Source: Rhipicephalus microplus (Eukaryota; Arthropoda; Arachnida; Ixodida; Ixodidae). From it: a DNA stretch of 64,000 bases. The position numbers and the translations under genes are program-made. The stretch covers positions 83,549,817 to 83,613,816 of the forward strand of contig NC_134702.1 of assembly GCF_043290135.1 (NCBI RefSeq), read 5' to 3'. The notes below the pieces were generated by a model. It did not search any database, had not been told where the DNA came from, and saw only the letters and a list, made by a program, of their open reading frames with translations. Positions 25,301 to 34,366 of this stretch are shown in pieces (the stretch's first letter is position 1; each line of letters starts with the position of its first letter).

Positions 25301-28300
25301 ACTGTATGACACTAGTCTTATCCTAAATTATGTGTAATTGGGGATAGTTTTAACATTTGTGTGCTAGAGTTTTATTTTAACCATCATGAATAAATTTGTT
25401 CATGAAGTAGAGACTGGGAGAGAATATAGAGTCGTGACCTTCACGTTCTAACCCTTACTGTTTGTGAAGCTTCATTAATCTCATTCAGAGCCCCAGCCAA
25501 CACATTTTTTCTCAATTTATTTATGTGTTAGTCAGGGCCTAATTTTGTTTTGCTTTCTTTTTCTTTTTTTGTTTACTTTTTTGGCATACCTTTTGATGCT
25601 CCCCTGTTTTGCTTCTAAATTTTGAGTGATGCTAATGGGAAATTTGTTTGGTGGCAAAGGTTCCGGGTCATTTATAAGCTTAGAGGATGAGTTTGCTGCC
25701 GTATCTTGGACCTTGAAGAAAGGCAGCTTGCAACAGTCGTCCCCCTGTCACTGGTAGGCATCACTGCTTTGGCCGACCGCCTTTCATACCCCCTCCACCT
25801 CCGTGTGCTTTCTGTGTGCCTGAACATAGCAACAAGGCGTGACTCTGGGTAGCAGTAATGCATTGTACCATTAGAGCCTCACAGTGTTGCCGTCAGCCTG
25901 CATTCAAAGCCCTCTTTTCAATGCTAGCCCCGCATCCGGAAGCTACAATTTCAGAGTTCAGTGCTATACCTTTTGTTCGTCTCATCAGCTGTTGACATAA
26001 GTCTGCAAATCTCATTGAAATTGCGGCACTCATGTATCACATTCTCAGTTTATGCATGTGTCTGGATGCACTATACTACTGGGTTCCTATTTGTGTTGCA
26101 GACTACAGCTACCAAGGTTGCAGATTAAGGGATGGTGTACTAAACGTTGTCGTGCATGCAATAATTCCAGCACAGCCATATGAGTGACACCATTTTACTG
26201 CAGGTACACCTTCCTTAAAGGTGTACCTGCAGACTTAAACGGGCACTGACATCCAACTTAAAGGGGTACTGACACAAAATTTCATAACTGTGATAGCCTG
26301 CTAGATTGATTGTCATGAACACCCATACTATATCGTTTGCCGAATTTTAATAGCAAATACATTTTGGAAGGTAACTCATGTGAACTTTGAAGTTCCCGTA
26401 CCTAATCCATTCTTATAAAATGCATCTCGCGACATTGGCATCATATAAGACAACTTTTAAGGGGCCCAGAAACTTCCACAATGTTGCCATTGTAGCCGAG
26501 CTCCAAGATGCCCCAGCTAATTGAATGACGTCATAGTGGCCATCGCACTTTTGCTGCGCTTGTGCCAGCAGGATACTCTTCAGCTACTGCTCGCAAATAA
26601 GTGCTCATGGTGAACACATGGCAACCTCAAGAAAGTCTTTGCCGTGAGGTGACGGTGATGACGGCAACAGCATCGCGCTGCACATGCCACATGCTAAAAT
26701 CTATGCAGGCAGGGCAGAAACATGATCACTGTTCTGTGTGCAGTTTCACACGGTTACATAACACTAGTTACACACAGCCGCTTGTTGTTCTCGTAGCTCC
26801 CCCATACAGAAACTGAGACTGCTCGGTAATAAACCGACTGTAATTACTTATCTGTGGCAAACTGCAACAAGCGATGTCTTGTGACTATTAGGCCTGCAGC
26901 AACAGTTTAAGGGGGAGAGGGGGGGGGGCACCACAATGAATTTTTTTTATGCCAGTACACCTTTACCTGTAGTGCTGGTACCACCTCTTCCTGGAAACGA
27001 CAGAAGCCAAGAACTAGCTTTATGTCCACAATTACAGCTTGCCTTAAAGTGTAATTGGCTTGAAAACAAACAATATCACTCATTTTAGTATGCCATTGGT
27101 CATCTGCCATTGCACAGCGATGGAGAACTTAGATACGCTAGCATGACAAAGAAATTGTGCTAAATGCTGCTGTGAAAAAAGCCAAGTTTTCACTCAGGAG
27201 ACTGTACTTAACGCACATGAAGTCACCACACAAAAAGAAAACAGCAAAATACCCTACTGCCTTTCCCGCTCCACCTGCCTTGAAGTTTTCAAAACACGAC
27301 ATATGTGTCATGTTTTCTGCATGATGCCCTCCATCATTGAATACGTTAAGAAAGCATTTGAGCAGCAACGCACTGGAAGCACATTGAACAGGCGAAATGA
27401 ACAAGGGGACAGCAATTGAAATAATGTAAATTGCAAATAGAAACATAGAACACATTTGGAGTAGAGGATGAAACAACGTGATTAGAACAACAAAGTAACG
27501 AAGACCACTGGACTAACTCTAACATGCCTTTTATACAGTGTGAAGAAACAGCGAACACTTGTCCTGTGGTCCTAGTTCCTTTGTTGTTCTTGTTTTAATA
27601 ATTGTGCTGTTTGGTCCTCTGCTATAATTATGAACCAGTAGCCCTTACCAATGTAACTAACACAGCACATATTTTGTAGTTCCCGCACTAAATGAGATAT
27701 TAAAGGTTGATCACAGGTTTTTATGTGCACCGGTAAATAGCATAATTCTCTCGGATTAGTCCTGTTCTGCCTGTATGTGCATAATTGGAATACGTTTGAC
27801 AAGATCAGCGGCAGCACAAAACGTGTACGGAAAGAGTATGAAGACATGCAGGAAAATAGGGCAGTGGTGACAGAGTCATGTTTTATCTCCAAGCAGGTCT
27901 TATTTGCCTTGAGCTTTCCACATGATAGTACACATTACTGTTGGTTCCCTGTACAACTGCATGTAGTTTCACACAACCAGAGAGTCAAACGACTATTAGC
28001 TGTGTAGAGCTCTGCTAAAGTTTATTACAGGCATACATGTTCTTTATTTGCTCTTAATGTAGAAATTATTGTTAAGATACTTATTGATTTTTTGCTGTTA
28101 ACGGGACAGATGATTACAGTGCTTTTAATGATTATAGTAATTAATTGTTGCTGTGTTGAATATTCTGACTTAGTAGAAAAGATGAAGTCATAGTGCCAAT
28201 GAATGGTGGAACCTAAGAGTGATGCCTCTTATTTTTCGTGCTTTTTTTTTTGTTTAACTCAACATTGCATGCTTTGTGCCTGTGTGTTCCTGTACAAGCA

Positions 28301-29021
28301 TGTCACAAAATAGGAACAGCCTGACTGATGTGTGCATGAAATATTGTAATTACTTCAGAGCAGGTGTGCTAATGGTTACTAACACTTACAGATTTGCACC
28401 ACAGCTGAAACTTCTAAAGTAAGGTGGCTCTGCTCGAAACCAGTCACCGTTTCAGTATTAAGAAGTTGCATCCAAATGCACATAAAATAATCATCAATAG
28501 TAGAAGAAAAAGAAAAACACTATGACCCACACTTTGCTGAAAACAGAAGGCACTAGTGCATCGACTTCATCAGATAGTGTGTGACAACCAGAAGTGAATA
28601 ACAATAGCAACTCGCATTTTTATATTAAAATCAGGTGATCACACAATAGCTTTGTTTCAGCACATGTTTTGTCCATTACGTCAAGCACTACTGGCTGCTG
28701 AGTCACATGTTTTCAGAAAGACAGAAAAATCTTAGCTTGTATCAATAACAGTTTTACTTCTGTTATTTAGTTTGCATGAGTGCACTTTCCTCCTTCATCT
28801 TTTTCTGTGTTCTTTTGTGCTATTCTTTTGCTCCTGCTTCCTTCCTGTACTGCCTGCCTGCCTGCCTGCACAACCGCCTGCATGTCTGCCGCACGCCCCG
28901 CCTCAGTTTCCAGTACGTGATGAACAACCTCCAGATGCCTGGAGAGGAGCCACGCTTAGAAATCTTGCCCGAACGTTTCAGTTTTCCAAGTGCCCTGTGG
29001 CCCCGCGTCAAGCCGGGATGA
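10095..29021 (+). CDS. RILPL: RILP-like protein (RILPL1/2 family), complete seven-exon gene
   Basis: RILP-like proteins are cytosolic coiled-coil adaptors that bind Rab GTPases (in vertebrates notably LRRK2-phosphorylated Rab8/Rab10) and regulate membrane traffic and ciliary protein content. Seven exons join to 1,134 bases (377 residues plus stop) with every junction in phase: 10095-10364, 11665-11809, 17111-17232, 19275-19478, 22662-22822, 23679-23795, 28907-29021. Order of parts: RH1 region (residues about 8-90), two long coiled-coil stretches (about 75-245), RH2 region (DPNRPRFTLEELKHILFERN, about 260-285), then an acidic/proline linker and a short tail. The length is close to human RILPL1 (about 400). 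The start ATG has a strong context (gacgccatgg). All introns are GT-AG. The gene is divergent from NLK and convergent with SBNO. An additional small exon between exons 3 and 4 cannot be excluded. Confidence 0.9.
10365..11664 (+). other. RILPL intron 1
   Basis: GT-AG intron of 1.3 kb, starting gtcagt and ending atccag. No repeat, RNA or further coding sequence was recognised. Confidence 0.8.
11665..11809 (+). CDS. RILPL: RILPL exon 2 (coiled coil)
   Basis: It encodes EMEQYEDIWRQEMKDLGG and a following heptad-like Leu/Gln/Lys stretch (LVARLQEENSKLSSSLKEKE). This continues the helix after RH1. The acceptor is ctttcgtatccag. The donor is cacagtgagc, which leaves one base (phase 1), and this fits exon 3 exactly (a plus gt gives Ser). 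Confidence 0.88.
12406..12977 (+). mobile_element. 3' end of an RTE-like non-LTR retrotransposon, decayed
   Basis: The translation reads through the C-terminal segment of a LINE reverse transcriptase: VYNSCILPVLSYGAETW, then RAMERKMVGVTLR, RWADxIKKFAGINW and EAFVLQW. At least two in-frame stops interrupt it, including a TGG-to-TGA type change after KKKKW. The 3' end is a short tga/atg microsatellite (ctgatgatgatga), typical of RTE-clade tails. It is 5' truncated and surely inactive. A related minus-strand fragment is at 40353-40500. Confidence 0.8.
13660..13830 (+). mobile_element. tRNA-headed SINE, diverged second type
   Basis: The head (gcctcgatggtgtaactgttaaggcgctcggctgctgacc, 13665-13704) has the same ggcgctcggctgctgac block as the Ruka-type SINE, and the body has gaggcccgtgtactgtgcgac, but it differs from the main family downstream. 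The 3' limit is unclear. I treat it as a relative of the main SINE. Confidence 0.55.
14744..14948 (+). mobile_element. Tick SINE (Ruka type) with 17-bp target duplication
   Basis: The copy runs from the tRNA-like head (cagtggtctagtggctaagg) through gctcagatttgggtgcacgt to the tail cacatatcaatcaatc. About 40 bases of the head, including the usual B box, are missing. The target aagaatgtgcaacctac at 14727-14743 is repeated with one change at 14949-14965, so insertion was by retroposition. The SINE lies in RILPL intron 2, sense orientation. Confidence 0.85.
14924..15025 (+). repeat. 51-bp tandem duplication of SINE tail plus target site
   Basis: The last part of the SINE tail together with the right target copy occurs twice in tandem with a 51-base period (gaatgtgca at 14951 and again at 15002). 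The target sequence is therefore present three times around one SINE. The two units differ at several positions (aaacctcac versus gaaccccac), so the duplication is not brand new. Confidence 0.75.
17111..17232 (+). CDS. RILPL: RILPL exon 3 (coiled coil)
   Basis: It encodes VTLGEDIVVLERLRDAF and a Gln/Lys-rich helix ending in AADIES. The acceptor atgtgtgcag and donor tctgtaagg fit phase 1 in and phase 0 out. The heptad pattern continues from exon 2. Confidence 0.85.
17233..19274 (+). other. RILPL intron 3
   Basis: 2.0-kb intron. A short open segment near 17417-17570 starts after an aag and has a cag-bounded piece (17508-17561), but it does not give a consistent phase with both neighbours. An AT-rich repeat family copy lies at 17640-18250. 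From 18300 to 19200 no feature is recognised. Confidence 0.7.
17640..18250 (-). repeat. AT-rich dispersed repeat, copy A
   Basis: Read on the minus strand, this matches the copies at 30040-30610 and 51085-51545: a gtgcaaatat start, an aattcaaattattagaaaattt block, a gttcacatgcaac block, a gtggttttgctacagtggag block and a ttgtttccactttctttgaa end. It has no coding capacity. The family is probably a non-autonomous transposon, but no clear ends were defined. Confidence 0.65.
19275..19478 (+). CDS. RILPL: RILPL exon 4 (Gln-rich coiled coil)
   Basis: 68 codons, starting LQQQLDASKKATQEQ, rich in Gln, Leu and Arg in heptad spacing; a continuous coiled coil. The acceptor cttgccttttaccag gives phase 0, matching exon 3. 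An upstream acceptor would run into an in-frame TAA at 19236-19238 or use a weaker site. The donor is agggtgaga, phase 0. Confidence 0.82.
19943..20801 (-). mobile_element. Tigger/pogo-family DNA transposon remnant
   Basis: Inverted ends of about 20 bp (cagtcgaaacccgcaataac at the left, its near-perfect complement at the right) are flanked by TA on both sides (19941-19942, 20802-20803), the Tc1/mariner-pogo target. Inside, the minus strand keeps a C-terminal transposase piece (VVVYEEVTDVAIIES then LDTLRSFFGAHDDDVAMNHF, 20114-20340). Most of the transposase, including the DDE core, is deleted, so it is non-autonomous. Confidence 0.8.
20806..20980. mobile_element. Tigger-like MITE, 175 bp
   Basis: Starts cactcaaatttcgatataac and ends gtaataacgaggtataagtg, imperfect inverted ends with TA at both sides (20804-20805, 20981-20982). 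No coding sequence. It abuts the previous element, sharing a tata spacer. Confidence 0.6.
21861..22435. mobile_element. TTAA-type MITE, 575 bp
   Basis: Left end aggggccttgcaatacttttt and right end complement aggagtcctgaaacactttttt are imperfect inverted repeats. The left flank is ttga (a one-base variant of ttaa, 21857-21860), the right is ttaa (22436-22439). The open frames inside show no transposase similarity. Target choice suggests mobilisation by a piggyBac- or Kolobok-type transposase. Confidence 0.6.
22662..22822 (+). CDS. RILPL: RILPL exon 5 (RH2 domain)
   Basis: It encodes DAVLDMHGKVVIDLDD followed by PNRPRFTLEELKHILFERN and ELKARVSDLEDELALYRP. This is the RH2 signature of RILPL1, RILPL2 and JIP3/4, which binds the phosphorylated switch II of Rab8/Rab10. 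It includes the conserved ERN turn and adjacent basic residues. The acceptor is ttgctag and the donor aggtaatc, phase 2. Confidence 0.93.
22823..23678 (+). other. RILPL intron 5
   Basis: 0.86-kb GT-AG intron. No repeat or gene recognised; the last 80 bases are open in the exon 6 frame but the cag at 23676-23678 fits phase best. Confidence 0.7.
23679..23795 (+). CDS. RILPL: RILPL exon 6 (linker)
   Basis: Encodes PVDPPSPVKDEDRPVQGP followed by INQEPEEKLFSYGKASGIRK. The SGIRK(F/L)F pattern near the C-terminus is shared with RILPL relatives. Acceptor ctgaccag, donor aaattgtgagt, phase 2. Without splicing the frame would stop immediately (ttg tga), so the donor defines the exon end. Confidence 0.85.
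23848..24572 (+). mobile_element. TTAA-type MITE, 725 bp (copy 1)
   Basis: Inverted ends agggacactaaag and ctttagtgtccct, flanked by ttaa (23844-23847) and tcaa (24573-24576, one base from ttaa). The body matches, in opposite orientation, the element at 33653-34366, e.g. ggcaactattaagtc next to the end and the internal ctagatggcaacacctgtcc. No transposase coding, so non-autonomous. It sits 52 bp after RILPL exon 6. Confidence 0.85.
24844..24979. repeat. Foldback repeat with about 55-bp imperfect arms
   Basis: The left arm (gaatttttcagaaagaaaag ... attcgtcctg) and right arm (caggacgaaatttt ... ctgagaaatcc) are imperfect reverse complements around a 22-bp centre. No coding content. Probably a small foldback MITE. 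Confidence 0.65.
26198..26232. repeat. Perfect hairpin, 15-bp arms, 5-base loop
   Basis: ctgcaggtacacctt, loop cctta, then the exact complement. It includes two PstI-like ctgcag ends. No function can be inferred; it may be the end of a MITE, because another transposon end starts shortly after. Confidence 0.75.
28907..29021 (+). CDS. RILPL: RILPL exon 7 (C-terminal tail) and stop
   Basis: The first base completes the split codon to Phe, giving the tail GIRKFFQYVMNNLQMPGEEP and then RLEILPERFSFPSALWPRVK PG before TGA at 29019-29021. The acceptor cgccccgcctcag has a good pyrimidine tract and restores the frame, while the overlapping open frame starting at 28772 uses another phase and ignores the acceptor. 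The tail after RKFF is proline- and glutamate-rich and I do not recognise it outside the family. Confidence 0.82.
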
Positions 29022-29537
29022 GGAGCCTTGTCTGCTGCCTCCTGCGAGGCCTGCTCTCTCACGGCAGCTTGCCGTCGGAGTTTTTTGTCGACGTAGCACC
29101 GCTCTTCGAACTGCATGTGGCCCTGTTTTCAGAAGTCGGACTGTTACTGTGAAGCCGTGCTTTCACCATTGGTGAGAATGGAAAGTGGCACACTCGCCCC
29201 TTGGTGATGTGCGTCATTGCCACTGGCACTGGCTGGGTGTTTGTGTATGCGCGGATTGCCCTGTGAACGTGCCAACCTAGGAAAGCAGCAGGTTCTAGAA
29301 GTGAGAGCGAGTTCTGAAACTGAATTAAAGTGTCACTGCAGGGCAATGCTAAATGTGACTTCATCTTGTCAATGCACTCCCACCTCAAAACTGCAGCCAA
29401 AGTTTACAAGCAGCAACAATGTGGAACACCCTTGTAGTTTCGTTGCAGTGTTGGTTTCGTTTTGTTACACATTGTCACCCTGCTGCGATACCAGCTGGGG
29501 CATTTTCAGCAGGGTTGTTGCGATAAATAAGTTAAAC

Positions 29538-29543
29538 AATAAA
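29538..29543 (+). terminator. Candidate RILPL polyadenylation signal (AATAAA)
   Basis: First canonical AATAAA after the stop codon, about 520 bases downstream, in the right orientation. Position and motif only; other signals further down could be used. Confidence 0.4.
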
Positions 29544-30039
29544 GCGGAGCATTGATGAGCCGCGATAGCAATGTGGACACTGCGTTTTGTGGAATAGACG
29601 AGGCAACGTCGTGACTGGAACTGCACATGATGCATGTTCTACGCATTTGATGTTTATCTGCACACATCCAAGTACAACTGTAACAATTTTCCAGTAGGCA
29701 CAAAAACGTTGTGCACTCATACACCATGAAGTTTGTGCACATTGCTTTGGCTGCTTTTTTAAGAGGGGACATATGCCGAGTCGACAATTTATGTTGTATA
29801 GTTTATATCTGTGGCTTTTGAGACCTCACTTTTGTGATGATGTTTGTGTAGATTTTATTTATTCAATGTATTTTAATAGTTCACCTATTTTTTACTGTTC
29901 ATGCATTTTAGTTTAAGCCTTTCTAGTAAAGTATTCTCTCTGTTTTTTCACTTACATGGGACTGTGCTTTATTATGAAATAATTTTAAGGCACTCCGAAA
30001 ATGACCCTATCTATAGAGTAGGGCATGTCAAAATAGCAG

Positions 30040-30610
30040 GCTCATGCGAATAATCAAATACTTTGTATATTTGAGTGAATATTACTGTATTTTAAATTGC
30101 TTCAATTTTAATTTAAATTGTTAAAAATTTTAATGTATTTGAAATGAACCAAAAGCTACGTACTATATTAGTTTGCATGCAACTCCTTGTGAAGATACTT
30201 CCTCTGCAGTGACAGGGTGCAAAGCTGTAAAAACATTTATTTGGAAAAAATTTGCATGTTATTTCTTACATCGAATCATCATATATTTTTTTAAAAGTTT
30301 AAAACCTTGTTATACCGGCGTACACACACTAAGTAAATTAAATTTTAAAACAAACTTTACAGGCTGTCCACTTGCATTCACCCAAAAGTCGAATCCTGCT
30401 ACTATTCAAAGTTGTTTCCACTTTCTTTGAAGAACAAATAAAAGTTTCCAGTTTTTTAAAAATATTTTTTAGTTTAGTAGGGTAATGACAAATATGCCCA
30501 CTTTTTCTTATGATATGTAGTACATGTACTATTCAAATTCGATTTGAAATTATTTGTCCAAATTTACTATTTAAATTGAGCCTAATATTCACTATTCGCA
30601 CAAGCCTAGG
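30040..30610 (+). repeat. AT-rich dispersed repeat, copy B
   Basis: Matches copies A (17640-18250, inverted) and C (51085-51545): ttgaaatgaa then a gcatgcaactcc block, a tgttataccggcgtacac block, ttttaaaacaaacttt and caaagttgtttccactttct, ending near a gcacaagccta border. Diverged, no coding. Confidence 0.65.
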
Positions 30611-32611
30611 AAATAAGTTCAACCCACTATCACTACTTACACCCACAAGTCTTAACTATTGTGAGTTAGATCATTTCATATTTGTTCAGTAGAGAAGTAG
30701 GCATCGCACTCTGCTTTACGAGATCTACATCTGGCAACAAAATGTAAATTTGTTGTTGGCATTGTTAAGAAACTTTTTAAGGGGGGTGCAATGTTCAATG
30801 CTCTTGAAGCTACTGACAGTATTCTATTCAAAGATACCTGCAGTCATTAATGAATAAGCTGGCACAACCTTAGCATATGATGTGTTAAGAATGCAGTTCA
30901 GTTCAGTGATCAAAATGTCGTTTAGAGCAGAATGTGTGTGTTGGAAAAGGCTCAGTAGGTTTCCATGAAAATAGCACTGCGTGCTAACAAAGCACTAAGT
31001 GATGATGTGTTTGTATAGGAATAGATTTTCAATCTATTCATTTGTCCCTTCAAATGCATTATACAAGACCTTTTAGTGCTGCTGTATATATGTGAATACC
31101 GCTAATTAATATTGTGTGATATTGAGCATGTTTGAGATTTAGTTGCACAGATGGTTTGATTTTAGAAGATGCTGACATTGAACCAGCCAGCCATAGCAGA
31201 TTGAACTTTTTAAGTTTGAAGTGGCAAGTTTAGTAGCACTGTTGCAAGTTCCTGAATATTTCTGTGTTTACTGCTTGGGGTTGTTTTAAGAGTAGTGAAA
31301 TTTTGTCTTTGACTTGTTTCGTGATGCCCGACACATTCTTTTTTAAGCAGTGCCGTGCCAAGATGTGTCACACTTTCTTTTTTACTGATATGCGAGAAAA
31401 ATGCCATTTCTCAGAAAGCTAAATTCGTGAACTCAACTTCATATTAGAGTTGGATTCCTTCATTGGTGTTCGAAATCATTTTTCAATTATCTCTATATAG
31501 AATTTTTATGTTCTTTGCTTTGTTTGGTTTCACTCAGAAGTGCACCCATTGGTAAATTTGAAATAAACCTCTATGGCACCTGATGTCAAACTGTGTGCCA
31601 TCATGTTCAAGGACCAATTGTAGTTCGCCTGTTGTACCAATATGCACGGTGCTTCTTGTGTGGCCACAATGCACGAAAAGCAACTGTCTCAGGCATCATG
31701 ACCGAATTTACAATGAGCACCAAATCATGACTGAATTAACTTATCCATGGTTTAAACAATCGTTAAGTATATAATGCATTTGCTGAAGGTTTGACATTTG
31801 TTACCAAGATTGTTTAATAATGTTTCTTAGCAAGAAGCACTGGGATTACAAAAGAACGGTTTTTACAGAGCAGTAGCTTGCTTACATGCTTGCCCACATA
31901 CACTGCAAGTACGGCTGTCGGCACGGTTTTATGGATTTGTCATGTTTTTTTAGCTAATGCCCAATGAAAGCTTGTCAAGGAAGCACTTTTGCATGTGGTG
32001 GTGTGTAATGCCTAGAAACCAGATAAGCTTTGACCAGTCTTCCCTCGCCTCAGCCAAGCAAGCACAATCGTTATCTAACCCCCGTGTTGCTAATAGCTGT
32101 GGGCCATTCAACAGCACATGCATATCACGTTTGATTGACATCCCTGTAAACAGTGCTTTTTGAAAGAAGTTGACCTTCATGGCTTTCTGGGATTTCGTGC
32201 AGCCTTTAAACTTCCATCATTTCACATTAACACTGGAATGAGAATGATGTGGCATTCTGCATTCTATCGACTCCATTCAGATTAAACATGGGATGTGAAA
32301 TTTAACTTCACAAGACTGGTGTTTTCATGAATGTGGGTAGTGTGTTTGTACATTTGATGAAATGTGATTTGTACATTTCAATTTATTTATGAATTGAAAT
32401 GCCTTTGTAATCATAATGCAGCGCTACAAGTATTTGCTTCTCTCACTGCTCGGCATTCACTGCCACCATATTCACGAGTCTTAACAGCTGTCACAGCCAA
32501 ATAGCAAAATGCTGCTTTTGAAATATTGCTGCGCATGGACAACTTGGAACAAGTGTCACACAAATTGTATGAAGCACAATGTGCCTGTAGTATGCCTATT
32601 TACATGTGCCT

Positions 32612-32852
32612 GGCCGCAGTAATCTAGTGGCTAAGGTACTCGGCTGCCGACCCACAGGTCGCGGGATCAAATCCCGGTTGCAGGGGATGAATTTCCGATG
32701 GAGGTGGAAATGCTGTAGGCCTGCCCGTGCGCTCAGATTTGGGTGCACGTTAAAGAACCCCGGGTGGTCGAAATTTCCGGAGCCCTCTGCTACAGCATCT
32801 CTCATAATCATACGGTGGTTTTTGGACGTTAAACCCCACATATTGATCAATC
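32612..32852 (+). mobile_element. Tick SINE (Ruka type), near full length
   Basis: tRNA-like head with A-box-like tctagtggctaaggtactcgg and B-box-like cgggatcaaatccc, body with gctcagatttgggtgcacgt and gtggtcgaaatttccggagc, tail cccacatattgatcaat. No clear target duplication, so moderately old. Confidence 0.88.
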
Positions 32853-33652
32853 TATTGACGTCCATTGACAAAGTGCTAAAACCAGTGCTGTCTGAAATGC
32901 CTTGTATATAACCCCACTTTTCCTTTTTTTTTCGTCGAAGAGTCATCAGTATGCACAAACTTGTGCACATTCCATGTGTGAGAGCTGCTGTTGAAGCTAC
33001 GACTTGTGTTGCTGTGATGATGTCACCAAAGAAATATGTTCGCGCCACTGTTGAAATGTGTGCTACATGTTTTAAGGGCCCTCAGCTTAATGTTAACCAT
33101 GCAATGCTTCAACTTCACGTGTGCTGTGATGGCAGGTAGTGAGCCTAGTCTTTCTGAATGAATTGTGAATGGTCTCAAGTGTGCCTCACACAGTTTTGCA
33201 GCTTGGCACAAAGAATGTTGCAGCTAGCAGCACGAAAGGTGCCCCAGAGCGAGATTTATACAGTGCTGGTATGCCCTATCAGCACAGCCGGCCACATGAG
33301 GACACTGTGTTTGCAATCGTGTATTTGTGTGCACATCATGTATGACTAATGGTGCATAGTTAAGCCCAGTAGGTAGCACTGTAGTTAGTTGCGAGAGTTT
33401 GCTGTAACTGGTTGGTATCGCATCTCGAGACGAACTGCCACGTGCCAATGTGTCTGGTGAGCCCGTAGCTACTACAGGCCCCAAGACACCGCAGTGCCAG
33501 AAATGTTTTTCACTCACCACACTAGTTAACACGTAAAGGCACGTTTATATTTGGAACATTTTTTTACCTTTCTATGCGTGAGCTCCCGTTTCGGGCACTT
33601 CACCACTTTTGACGACTTAACATAGGTGCGCCCTCCAGCGCACGTATTTTAA

Positions 33653-34366
33653 AGGGACACTAAAGTCGAATAACAATTTACGTCAGAAAGCCCAATGTAT
33701 AACATCTAAAACGACAATATTATTAACAAGAGCGCTCGACTTACCGAAAAAGTAAGGTAAATACACAAGAACACACATGCGCCGCAGTAGGACGTTCTCA
33801 AACTGATCCCGATGACATCATACGGACTGCGTACAATTGTCACTAGCAATCGATCTAGCTGCACTAAATAAAACTTCCTTGCAGCAAGAGACGCAATAAA
33901 ATGCTGCTTGTTTGTTTCTGTTTCATTCATAGAAAAAAGAATCGCCGGACATTACTATGGGCATTGAGGCGAGTGATTGGAAAATAAATTTTTGCATAGT
34001 TACACTGGACAGGTGATGCCATCTAGCGGGGCACAGTCGAACTAAAATATGCCTGCAATATTGGGAGTCAATGACGGGAAATCGATCAGTGGCCGTTGTT
34101 GCTGCTGTGGCTTCCGCTGCTTTCGGCCAGCTGCTACTAGCGCAGTAAAGACGAGCAACGCTGTGTACGGCAACAGTGACGCGAGTCGGTCCCATCGGTC
34201 CGCTTCTTGAGGCAGGTAATTAGAAGTGCGCTAACCCGATGCGCACCACTAAAACGTGATTTCATTTCAAAATAGGCCCTTCCTTGGCATAAAAGTAACA
34301 CTAGGAGGTTTCTGGACCGCTATTTCAACAATCAACGTTGACTTAATAGTTGCCTTTAGTGTCCCT
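33653..34366 (-). mobile_element. TTAA-type MITE, 714 bp (copy 2)
   Basis: Ends agggacactaaag and ctttagtgtccct with perfect ttaa on both sides (33649-33652 and 34367-34370). It is the inverted relative of the element in RILPL intron 6 and shares the internal agatggc and gtgacgcgagt-type blocks. No transposase frame. Confidence 0.88.

Larger units (their letters stand above)
23796..28906 (+). other. RILPL intron 6
   Basis: 5.1-kb intron. It contains a 725-bp TTAA-flanked MITE, a foldback repeat (24844-24979), a perfect hairpin (26198-26232) and, from 26262 (after ttaa at 26258-26261), the left end of another AGGG-type MITE (aggggtactgacacaaaat) whose right end I could not place. From about 26900 to 28900 I see no named feature. 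Confidence 0.75.

Noticed and set aside
28772..29152. 126-codon frame overlapping RILPL exon 7
   Set aside because: It uses another frame and runs through the intron and pyrimidine tract; the phase from exon 6 demands the frame ending at 29021.
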